Shown here one piece after another: positions 1 through 6,094 of a stretch of 6,935 bases of DNA (positions are counted from its first letter, which is position 1; each line of letters starts with the position of its first letter). The notes beneath the pieces are model-generated. The model worked only from the letters and a program-made list of their open reading frames with translations, did not search any database and was not told the origin of the DNA. The position numbers and the translations under genes are program-made. This DNA comes from Gammaproteobacteria bacterium. GTDB lineage: Bacteria > Pseudomonadota > Gammaproteobacteria > Pseudomonadales > Oleiphilaceae. The DNA lies in the NCBI GenBank assembly GCA_003695085.1, contig RFIV01000090.1, forward strand, positions 1 to 6,935, in the 5' to 3' direction.

Positions 1-722
1 ACCTTGAGGATCATCCATTCCGGGTTGTTGCCCGAATCATGGAAGGCTTCCATCAGCTTCAGCCGCTTGGACAGCTTTTTCAGCTTGGTTTCGGAATTGG
101 TGGCCGGAATCTCTTCACGGAGCTTGCGGATTTCTTCTTCCAGGTCCATATCCGCCAACAGCGCCTGAATGGCTTCGGCCCCCATGCGGGCATCGAATTC
201 GTCACCGAACTCTTCCAGCGCCTCATAATACTGTTCGTCATTGAGCAGTTGCCCACGTTCCAGACTGGTCAAACCCGGATCAATGACCATGAAGGATTCG
301 AAGTACAGTACGCGCTCGATATCCCGCAGGGTCATGTCCAGCAGCAAACCGATGCGCGACGGCAGTGACTTCAGAAACCAGATGTGCGCAACCGGACTGG
401 CCAGCTCGATATGCCCCATCCGTTCGCGGCGCACGGATGCGGGGGCGACTTCAACGCCGCACTTTTCACAGATCACACCGCGATGCTTGAGGCGCTTGTA
501 CTTTCCGCACAGACACTCATAGTCTTTTACCGGGCCGAAAATCTTGGCACAAAACAGGCCATCGCGCTCAGGCTTGAACGTACGATAGTTGATGGTCTCC
601 GGCTTCTTGACTTCACCGAATGACCAGGACCGGATCATGTCCGGCGAGGCAAGTCCGATGCGAATGACATCAAACTCGTTGGCGTGGTTCTCTTTGCGTA
701 TGTCTTTGAGCAAATCTTTCAT
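1..722 (-). CDS. rpoC: RNA polymerase beta' subunit, N-terminal part (cut by window edge)
   Basis: This is the first 240 codons of the beta' subunit, which with beta forms the catalytic cleft and DNA/RNA clamp of RNA polymerase. The full protein in this family is about 1400 residues, so over 80% lies beyond the left edge. I translated it by hand: it opens MKDLLKDIRKENHANEFDVI and runs unbroken to the edge. Residues ~24-47 hold the conserved block LASPDMIRSWSFGEVKKPET followed by INYR. The clamp zinc site is complete, with C70, C72, C85 and C88 in the same positions as in E. coli. Residues ~98-125 (RRERMGHIELASP, then HIWFLKSLPSR) are also typical. The ATG at 720-722 matches the family start and has a modest Shine-Dalgarno AGAGG at 732-736, 9 nt upstream. 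The gene follows rpoB after 54 nt and is clearly co-transcribed. Nothing is broken in the visible part. Confidence 0.98.
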   Translation of the reverse strand, partial: MKDLLKDIRKENHANEFDVIRIGLASPDMIRSWSFGEVKKPETINYRTFKPERDGLFCAKIFGPVKDYECLCGKYKRLKHRGVICEKCGVEVAPASVRRERMGHIELASPVAHIWFLKSLPSRIGLLLDMTLRDIERVLYFESFMVIDPGLTSLERGQLLNDEQYYEALEEFGDEFDARMGAEAIQALLADMDLEEEIRKLREEIPATNSETKLKKLSKRLKLMEAFHDSGNNPEWMILK

Positions 723-744
723 GGGCTCGGGCCTCTGATGCATG

Positions 745-764
745 CGGGGAGCCGGAGCTCCCCG
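745..764 (-). other. Perfect 8-bp hairpin with UCCG loop in the rpoB-rpoC spacer
   Basis: On the minus strand CGGGGAGC pairs perfectly with GCTCCCCG around the loop TCCG, closed by a C-G pair. That makes it a member of the very stable UNCG tetraloop class. It starts 12 nt after the rpoB stop and ends 8 nt before the rpoC Shine-Dalgarno (732-736). No T-run follows, so it does not look like an intrinsic terminator. A role in mRNA stability, processing or translational spacing between the beta and beta' genes is inference only. Confidence 0.7.
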
Positions 765-776
765 GGGTCAATCCAG

Positions 777-3700
777 TTATTCGGTTTCCAGTTCGATGTC
801 GATGCCGAGAGATCGGATCTCCTTGACAAGCACATTGAAGGACTCGGGCATGCCCGGTTCCATGCGATGATCGCCATCGACAATGTTCTTGTACATCTTG
901 GTCCGTCCGGCCACATCGTCCGACTTGACCGTCAACATCTCCTGCAGGGTGTAGGCGGCGCCATAGGCCTCCAGTGCCCACACTTCCATCTCACCAAAGC
1001 GCTGACCACCAAACTGAGCCTTGCCTCCCAGCGGTTGCTGAGTAACCAGGCTGTAGGACCCGGTTGAACGCGCATGCATCTTGTCGTCCACCAGGTGGTT
1101 CAGCTTGAGCATGTACATGTAGCCCACCGTGACCTTACGGTGGAACTCATCGCCGGTTCGCCCATCGAACAGCCGCACCTGACCGCTGTCATCCAGCCCG
1201 GCCAGACGCAGCATCTTCTTGATTTCCTCTTCGCGGGCACCATCGAACGCGGGTGTCGCGATCGGCACGCCATCCTTGAGGTTATTGGCCAGCTCCAGCA
1301 GTTCTTCGTCCGAGAGGCTGTCAATGTCTTCCGTCTTGTCACCAATCTCACAGTAGATCTGCTTGAGGAAGTCACGAATCTCGGCGATGCGACGCTGCTC
1401 GCGCAGCATGGCATTGATCCGGTCACCCAGCCCCTTGGCTGCGGCGCCAAGGTGGGTTTCAAGTACCTGCCCCACGTTCATACGTGACGGTACACCCAGC
1501 GGGTTCAGGACAATATCCACCGGCTCGCCGTTTTCGTCATAGGGCATGTCTTCGACCGGCATGATCGCGGAAATAACACCCTTGTTTCCGTGACGACCTG
1601 CCATCTTGTCACCCGGCTGAATGCGACGCTTAACAGCCAGGTAGACCTTCACCACCTTGAGCACGCCCGGCGCGAGATCGTCGCCATTGGACAGCTTGCG
1701 CTTCTTGATATCGAACCGCTCTTCAATGGAGGCCTTGCGCTCAGCCAACTGATTCTCTGAATTCGCGAGCAGATCGTTGAGCGCATCATCTGCCATCTTG
1801 AGCTTGAACCACTCGTCCTTCTCGTACGCGTTGAGGTGCGCTTCGGTCAGCACATCGCCCTTGGACAGACCCGGGCCGGAAATGACCGGCTGTCCGGTCA
1901 ATGCATCACGCAGACGACGGTAGATCGCACCTTCGACAATGCGGTACTCATCATTCAGGTCCTTGCGATACTTGTCGAGCTCGGCCTTTTCAATTTCACG
2001 CGAACGCTGATCCTTTTCCACGCCGTCGCGCGTAAAGACCTGAACGTCAATCACTGTCCCGCGCACGCCGGTACCCACGCGCAGCGAGGTATCCTTCACG
2101 TCTGACGCCTTTTCGCCAAAGATCGCGCGCAGCAGCTTCTCTTCCGGGGTCAGCTGGGTTTCGCCCTTGGGCGTCACCTTGCCGACAAGAATGTCACCCG
2201 GTTCAACTTCCGCACCAATATAGATAATGCCGGACTCATCCAGCTTGGACAGGGCACTTTCTCCCACGTTCGGGATATCAGCGGTAATTTCCTCAGGCCC
2301 CAACTTGGTGTCACGGGCGATACATGACAGTTCCTGAATGTGAATGGTGGTCAGTCGATCTTCCTGCACCACACGCTCTGACAGCAGAATGGAGTCCTCG
2401 AAGTTGTAACCGTTCCAGGGCATGAACGCGATGCGCATGTTTTGCCCCAGGGCCAGCTCCCCGAGATCCACGGAAGGACCATCCGCCAGAATATCCCCGC
2501 GCGAGACCACATCACCTTCCTTGACAATCGGCCGCTGGTTGATACAGGTATTCTGGTTGGAGCGCGTATACTTGGTCAGGTTGTAAATATCGACGCCTGC
2601 GTCGTTTTCACCCACCTCATCTTCATTGACGCGCACAACGATTCGCGCGGCATCCACATTGACGATGACACCGCCACGTTTCGCGACCGCACACACACCG
2701 GAGTCCTGAGCCACGTAGCGTTCGAAACCCGTACCGACCAGAGGCTTGTCCGCCTTGAGCGTCGGAACGGCCTGACGCTGCATGTTGGACCCCATGAGTG
2801 CACGGTTGGCATCGTCGTGCTCAAGGAACGGGATCAGGGATGCGGCCACTGATACAACCTGCCGTGGTGACACGTCCATATAGCTCACCCGCTCGGGCGG
2901 CATGACGGTTGTTTCATTCTGATGACGGACAGTGACCAGCTCTTCGACCAGACGCCCTTCTTCATCTACCTGGGCGCTGGCCTGCGCGATAACCTGTTCT
3001 GCTTCATCAATGGCTGACAGGTATTCAATTTCATCCGTGACCTTTCCATCCACCACCTTGCGGTAAGGGGTCTCCAGGAAGCCATACTCGTTGGTACGGC
3101 TGTAGGTTGCCAACGAGTTGATCAGACCAATGTTCGGTCCTTCCGGCGTCTCGATCGGACACAGGCGGCCATAGTGGGTAGGATGAACGTCCCGCACCTC
3201 AAAGCCCGCCCGCTCGCGCGTCAGACCACCCGGTCCCAACGCCGATACCCGTCGCTTGTGAGTGACCTCTGACAGCGGGTTGTTCTGATCCATGAACTGG
3301 GACAGCTGCGACGAACCGAAAAACTCCTTGATGGCAGCCGCCACGGGCTTGGCGTTGATCAGATCCTGCGGCATCAGCCCCTCGGACTCTGCCATGCTCA
3401 GGCGTTCCTTGACGGCCCGCTCAACACGCACGAGGCCCACACGGAACTGGTTCTCCGCCATTTCACCAACGGAGCGGATACGGCGATTTCCCAGATGGTC
3501 AATATCGTCCACCTGGCCCTTGCCATTGCGGATATCGATCAGCGTCTTGAGAACGTCAATGATGTCCTGATTGTCAAGCGTGCCCGGCCCGGTCGGATCA
3601 TTGCGGCCCAGGCGTCGATTGAACTTCATCCGCCCGACGGCAGACAGGTCGTAACGCTCTTCGCTGAAAAAGAGATTGTTGAAGAGGTTTTCCGCAGACT

Positions 3701-4850
3701 CCTTGGTCGGCGGCTCGCCCGGACGCATCATGCGATAGATTTCTACCAGCGCTTCGAGCTGGGTACGCGTGGGATCGATGCGCAGCGTATCGGAAATGAA
3801 CGGCCCGCAGTCCAGATCATTCGTATACAGGGTTTCGATTTCGGTGACACCTGCTTCGAAGAGCTTGGCCACGACCTCTTCCGTCAGCTCGGTATTGCAC
3901 TCGAACAGAATCTCACCGCTTTCCTTGTCGACAATGTTATGGGCCAGTACCTTGCCATACAGATAGGTCAGCGGCACTTCGAGCTCTTTCATGCCAAGCT
4001 TTTCCGCCTGGCGAATATGCCGGGCAGTAATACGGCGGCCTTCCTCGACGATGACGTTGCCGTCCGGATCACGAATTTCGAATGTGGCAATTTCGCCCCG
4101 CAGACGGCTGGGCACCAGCTCAAGCAGTGCACTGTCTTCTTTCAATGTAAAGCGGGAAGTCTCGAAGAACATGCCGAGGATTTCTTCGGAGTCGTAACCC
4201 AGCGCGCGCAGCAGGATGGTGGCCGGCAATTTGCGACGGCGGTCGATCCGAACGAATACACAATCCTTCGGGTCAAATTCGAAATCCAGCCACGACCCGC
4301 GGTAGGGAATCACGCGCGCCGAATGCAGAAGCTTGCCTGAGGAGTGGGTCTTGCCCTTGTCGTGATCGAAAAACACGCCCGGCGAACGATGCAGCTGGGA
4401 AACGATCACCCTTTCGGTGCCGTTGATGACAAAAGTTCCGTTTTCGGTCATGAGCGGAATTTCGCCCATGTAAACTTCCTGCTCCTTGATATCCTTGATC
4501 GCCTTGTTGCTGGAGTCCTTGTCATAGATCACCAGGCGAACCTTTACCCGCAAGGGGGCAGAGTAAGTCGCACCGCGCAACTGGCATTCCTTGACATCAA
4601 ATACCGGATCGCCCAGCCGATAGCTGACATATTCCAGTGCTGCGTTACCGGAGAAGCTGGAGATGGGAAATACGGACTTGAAGGCTGCATGCAAGCCGAC
4701 TTCCATCCGCTCTTCAGGGGAAACACCATCCTGAAGAAAATCGCGATAGGAATCTAACTGGATGGAGAGCAGATAAGGCACATCCATGACGACCGGGAGC
4801 TTCCCGAACTCTTTACGGATACGCTTTTTTTCTGTGTAGGAATATGTCAT
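777..4850 (-). CDS. rpoB: RNA polymerase beta subunit
   Basis: This is the complete beta subunit, 1357 residues against 1342 in E. coli. It forms one side of the polymerase active cleft and is the target of rifamycins. It starts MTYSYTEKKRIRKEFGKLPV, the family N-terminus. Landmarks in order: lobe motifs GTERVIVSQLHRSPGVFFD (144-162); the rifampicin pocket (~512-542), with D521, H531 and S536 matching drug-sensitive E. coli D516, H526 and S531; RDVHPTHYGRLCPIETPEGP (553-572); the active-site-proximal NFEDS (816-820, with E818 and D819); the lineage-specific SI2 insertion (~945-1050), present in full; the nucleotide/RNA-contact lysines K1074 and K1082 in LAVKRRIQPGDKMAGRHGNK (1071-1090); and the C-terminal clamp block DDKMHARSTGSYS (1255-1267), ending ELETE. 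The ATG at 4848-4850 has only a modest ribosome site, GGGGA at 4857-4861. It follows rplL through the attenuator and precedes rpoC by 54 nt. No frameshift or missing motif was seen. Confidence 0.99.
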   Translation of the reverse strand: MTYSYTEKKRIRKEFGKLPVVMDVPYLLSIQLDSYRDFLQDGVSPEERMEVGLHAAFKSVFPISSFSGNAALEYVSYRLGDPVFDVKECQLRGATYSAPLRVKVRLVIYDKDSSNKAIKDIKEQEVYMGEIPLMTENGTFVINGTERVIVSQLHRSPGVFFDHDKGKTHSSGKLLHSARVIPYRGSWLDFEFDPKDCVFVRIDRRRKLPATILLRALGYDSEEILGMFFETSRFTLKEDSALLELVPSRLRGEIATFEIRDPDGNVIVEEGRRITARHIRQAEKLGMKELEVPLTYLYGKVLAHNIVDKESGEILFECNTELTEEVVAKLFEAGVTEIETLYTNDLDCGPFISDTLRIDPTRTQLEALVEIYRMMRPGEPPTKESAENLFNNLFFSEERYDLSAVGRMKFNRRLGRNDPTGPGTLDNQDIIDVLKTLIDIRNGKGQVDDIDHLGNRRIRSVGEMAENQFRVGLVRVERAVKERLSMAESEGLMPQDLINAKPVAAAIKEFFGSSQLSQFMDQNNPLSEVTHKRRVSALGPGGLTRERAGFEVRDVHPTHYGRLCPIETPEGPNIGLINSLATYSRTNEYGFLETPYRKVVDGKVTDEIEYLSAIDEAEQVIAQASAQVDEEGRLVEELVTVRHQNETTVMPPERVSYMDVSPRQVVSVAASLIPFLEHDDANRALMGSNMQRQAVPTLKADKPLVGTGFERYVAQDSGVCAVAKRGGVIVNVDAARIVVRVNEDEVGENDAGVDIYNLTKYTRSNQNTCINQRPIVKEGDVVSRGDILADGPSVDLGELALGQNMRIAFMPWNGYNFEDSILLSERVVQEDRLTTIHIQELSCIARDTKLGPEEITADIPNVGESALSKLDESGIIYIGAEVEPGDILVGKVTPKGETQLTPEEKLLRAIFGEKASDVKDTSLRVGTGVRGTVIDVQVFTRDGVEKDQRSREIEKAELDKYRKDLNDEYRIVEGAIYRRLRDALTGQPVISGPGLSKGDVLTEAHLNAYEKDEWFKLKMADDALNDLLANSENQLAERKASIEERFDIKKRKLSNGDDLAPGVLKVVKVYLAVKRRIQPGDKMAGRHGNKGVISAIMPVEDMPYDENGEPVDIVLNPLGVPSRMNVGQVLETHLGAAAKGLGDRINAMLREQRRIAEIRDFLKQIYCEIGDKTEDIDSLSDEELLELANNLKDGVPIATPAFDGAREEEIKKMLRLAGLDDSGQVRLFDGRTGDEFHRKVTVGYMYMLKLNHLVDDKMHARSTGSYSLVTQQPLGGKAQFGGQRFGEMEVWALEAYGAAYTLQEMLTVKSDDVAGRTKMYKNIVDGDHRMEPGMPESFNVLVKEIRSLGIDIELETE

Positions 4851-4865
4851 CGATTTTCCCCAGCT

Positions 4866-4878
4866 ATGTCACTGACAT
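4866..4878 (-). repeat. 13-nt inverted repeat (6-1-6) just before rpoB
   Basis: The minus strand reads ATGTCA-G-TGACAT, perfect arms around a single centre base. It lies 4 nt upstream of the rpoB ribosome site. With a one-base centre it would be a poor RNA hairpin, but it is well formed as a DNA dyad. No function is known to me, and it may be chance. Confidence 0.45.
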
Positions 4879-4914
4879 TTCGGCTTTGCCCCTGGAACAG
4901 AGGACTTGAATGGG

Positions 4915-4927
4915 CGTTGTTACAACG
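4915..4927 (-). repeat. 13-nt inverted repeat (6-1-6) behind the attenuator U-run
   Basis: The minus strand reads CGTTGT-A-ACAACG, perfect 6-nt arms around one base. It begins 1 nt after the U-run of the rplL-rpoB attenuator. It could be a protein-binding dyad or part of the attenuator's downstream structure. The function is unknown. Confidence 0.45.
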
Positions 4928-4928
4928 G

Positions 4929-4958
4929 AAAAAGGCCGGCGCGCTGCGCACGCCAGCC
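4929..4958 (-). terminator. rplL-rpoB attenuator (partial intrinsic terminator)
   Basis: On the minus strand, bases 4958 to 4934 fold into a 10-bp GC-rich stem (GGCTGGCGTG with CGCGCCGGCC, two G-U pairs) around the loop CGCAG. Five T residues (4933-4929) follow directly. The hairpin starts 22 nt after the rplL stop. The layout is that of a rho-independent terminator, yet essential rpoB follows on the same strand. The rplL-rpoB spacer of E. coli holds a known leaky attenuator that lowers polymerase expression relative to stalk protein, and this element matches it in place and form. The degree of readthrough here cannot be read from the sequence. Confidence 0.85.
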
Positions 4959-4980
4959 AGTTTCGCTTTTTTCGAGCTGA

Positions 4981-5361
4981 TTACTTGAGCTCGACAGACG
5001 CACCCGCTTCCTCGAGTTCCGCCTTTGCTTTCTCGGCGTCTTCCTTGCTCATGGCTTCCTTGATGGTAGCCGGAGCACCGTCAACCATGGCCTTGGCTTC
5101 TTTCAGACCCAGACCAGTGATTGCACGAACCACCTTGATGACGTTCACTTTCTTTTCGCCAGCAGAAGTCAAAACCAGATCGAATTCAGTCTTCTCTTCT
5201 GCAGCTGCAGCGCCAGCGTCACCACCTGCAGCCGGTGCAACAGCTACTGCAGCCGCAGCAGACACACCAAACTTTTCTTCCATTGCCTCAACGAGCTCGA
5301 CAACGTCCATCACGCTCATTTCAGCGATTGCATTCAGAATATCGTCTTTTGACAGAGCCAT
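4981..5361 (-). CDS. rplL: 50S ribosomal protein L7/L12 (bL12)
   Basis: This is the mobile stalk protein of the large subunit. Its dimers hang on L10 and recruit and stimulate GTPase factors (EF-Tu, EF-G, IF2, RF3). It is 126 residues, against 121 in E. coli. The N-terminal dimerisation and L10-binding domain spans residues ~1-33 and contains MSVMDVVELVEAMEEKFGVS. An Ala/Gly-rich flexible hinge follows (~34-55), and the factor-binding C-terminal domain begins at EEKTEFD (55-61). The signature KVVRAITGLGLKEAK (76-90) is intact. The extra residues relative to E. coli fall in the hinge. The ATG at 5359-5361 has a good AGGAG site, 9 nt upstream. The gene lies 23 nt after rplJ, so both should be translated from one message. 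The attenuator downstream should make it more abundant than rpoB mRNA. Confidence 0.99.
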   Translation of the reverse strand: MALSKDDILNAIAEMSVMDVVELVEAMEEKFGVSAAAAVAVAPAAGGDAGAAAAEEKTEFDLVLTSAGEKKVNVIKVVRAITGLGLKEAKAMVDGAPATIKEAMSKEDAEKAKAELEEAGASVELK

Positions 5362-5384
5362 TTGTAGTTTCTCCTGGTTAAAAA

Positions 5385-5915
5385 TTAATTCGCCGCTTGT
5401 TTCTGGTCACGCACTGCAGCAACCGCACGGGTTACCTTGGCAGGCACTTCGTTCAGGGTACGGGCCAGCTTGGTGACAGGCGCCATCATGACGCTCATCA
5501 GCATGGCCAGAGCCTGATCACGGGTCGGAAGCTTGGCAAGACGATCAATCTGATCGGCGCCCAGCAGCTCTCCGCCCACAGCCAGAGCTTTCACTTCAAA
5601 CTTGTCATTCTCCTTGGCAAAATCCTTGAAGATGCGTGCAGCCGCACCCGGATCTTCCATGGAGAATGCCAGCAAGGTCGGACCAACCAGCGCATCCTTG
5701 ATGCACTCGAACTCGGTGCCTTCAACTGCACGACGGGCCAGCGTGTTACGTACCACACGCAGACTCACCTGCTCGGCGCGCGCCTTGGCACGCAGAGCCG
5801 CCATGTCGTTGGAAGCGACACCCCGATAGTCGGCCAGAACCACGGAAAGTGCCTGGCTGGCAGTGTCGTTAACCTCAGCGACAATCGCCTTTTTGTCTTC
5901 AAGTCTAATTGCCAC
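5385..5915 (-). CDS. rplJ: 50S ribosomal protein L10 (uL10), stalk base and operon repressor
   Basis: L10 anchors the L7/L12 dimers to 23S rRNA at the stalk base and, in complex with L12, represses its own operon by binding the mRNA leader. I place the start at GTG 5913-5915, giving 176 residues from MAIRLEDKKAIVAEV, which aligns with the family N-terminus. AGGAGA at 5922-5927 supports this start. An in-frame GTG at 5940-5942 would add nine unrelated residues, lies inside a hairpin and is rejected. Landmarks: RVVRNTLARRAVEGTEFE (53-70), GPTLLAFS (78-85) and PGAAARIFKDFAKE (89-102). The C-terminal helix region that carries L12 has an 11-residue repeated segment (LMSVM 139-143, LARTL 150-154, VTRAV 161-165), making the protein 11 residues longer than E. 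coli L10 (165). rplL follows after 23 nt. Confidence 0.98.
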   Translation of the reverse strand: MAIRLEDKKAIVAEVNDTASQALSVVLADYRGVASNDMAALRAKARAEQVSLRVVRNTLARRAVEGTEFECIKDALVGPTLLAFSMEDPGAAARIFKDFAKENDKFEVKALAVGGELLGADQIDRLAKLPTRDQALAMLMSVMMAPVTKLARTLNEVPAKVTRAVAAVRDQKQAAN

Positions 5916-5921
5916 TGGATT

Positions 5922-5927
5922 TCTCCT
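5922..5927 (-). promoter_or_regulatory. Ribosome binding site that fixes the rplJ start
   Basis: AGGAGA on the minus strand ends 6 nt before GTG 5913-5915. It lies inside the longest possible reading frame of rplJ, so it favours the shorter GTG start over the upstream GTG at 5940-5942. Confidence 0.85.
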
Positions 5928-5933
5928 GTGTTT

Positions 5934-5949
5934 GCCGGACACGTCCGGC
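5934..5949 (-). other. Hairpin just upstream of the rplJ ribosome site
   Basis: The minus strand reads GCCGGAC-GT-GTCCGGC, a 16-nt inverted repeat. As RNA it would form 6 bp around the loop CGUG. It ends 6 nt before the Shine-Dalgarno, so it leaves the ribosome site free. No T-run follows. It may help set the structure switched by L10-L12 binding; this is inference. Confidence 0.6.
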
Positions 5950-5960
5950 GTTGCAGTGTT

Positions 5961-5976
5961 GCCCGCCGAAGCGGGC
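5961..5976 (-). other. UUCG-capped hairpin in the rplJ leader
   Basis: On the minus strand GCCCGC pairs with GCGGGC around TTCG, giving C(UUCG)G, one of the most stable RNA tetraloops. AACACTG follows rather than a T-run, so it is not an intrinsic terminator. It lies between the L10 leader element and the rplJ start. A role as a leader insulator or folding nucleus is inference. Confidence 0.7.
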
Positions 5977-6009
5977 CCTTACACGGCGCTTTGTAGGTGA
6001 ACTACTCAC

Positions 6010-6060
6010 ACCGTCTGCGCAGGCGACTTTAACCTCCGGGGAGGACCTGCGGTCTTTGAC
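6010..6060 (-). promoter_or_regulatory. L10 leader RNA (L10-L12 binding site for autoregulation)
   Basis: On the minus strand the 5' side GTCAAAGACCGCAGG (6060-6046) and the 3' side CCTGCGCAGACGGT (6023-6010) form the conserved two-part stem of the ribosomal protein L10 leader family. The inner helix is CGCAGG with CCTGCG and the outer pairing is ACC with GGT. The unpaired CAGAC lies only on the 3' side, giving a kink-turn-like asymmetry. The apical part holds a small hairpin, CCTC-CCCG-GAGG (6044-6033). In E. coli the L10-L12 complex binds this element and blocks translation of rplJ and, by coupling, rplL. I identify it from remembered consensus, not from a covariance search. Confidence 0.85.
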
Positions 6061-6062
6061 AG

Positions 6063-6083
6063 CCTACGACTCAATGTCGCAAG
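6063..6083 (-). other. Hairpin between the rplA stop and the L10 leader
   Basis: The minus strand CTTGCGAC pairs with GTCGTAGG around ATTGA: 8 bp including two G-U pairs. It lies 11 nt after the rplA stop and directly before the L10 leader element. With no T-run it is not a terminator. It may be an extra helix of the leader fold or chance. Confidence 0.45.
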
Positions 6084-6094
6084 ACCACCAAAAC

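Noticed and set aside
39..623. Plus-strand open frames opposite the start of rpoC
   Set aside because: The minus strand here encodes an intact, conserved beta' N-terminus with its zinc site. The plus-strand frames overlap each other and match nothing.
3495..4340. 281-codon open frame on the plus strand opposite rpoB
   Set aside because: It lies wholly inside the highly conserved rpoB coding region, resembles no known family, and has no clear ribosome site or promoter. Long antisense open frames are expected in GC-rich, codon-biased genes.
4934..4958. Attenuator stem as a terminator for the plus strand
   Set aside because: On the plus strand no T-run follows directly, and there is no plus-strand gene to terminate.
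4910..5476. 188-codon Ser/Ala-rich open frame on the plus strand
   Set aside because: It is the mirror of the Ala-rich rplL gene and the rplJ end. Its low-complexity Ala/Ser composition comes from that, not from selection as a protein.
5961..5976. UUCG hairpin as an intrinsic terminator before rplJ
   Set aside because: Neither strand has a T-run after the stem.
5397..5996. 199-codon open frame on the plus strand opposite rplJ
   Set aside because: It is a shadow of rplJ, with no family resemblance, and crosses the structured leader.
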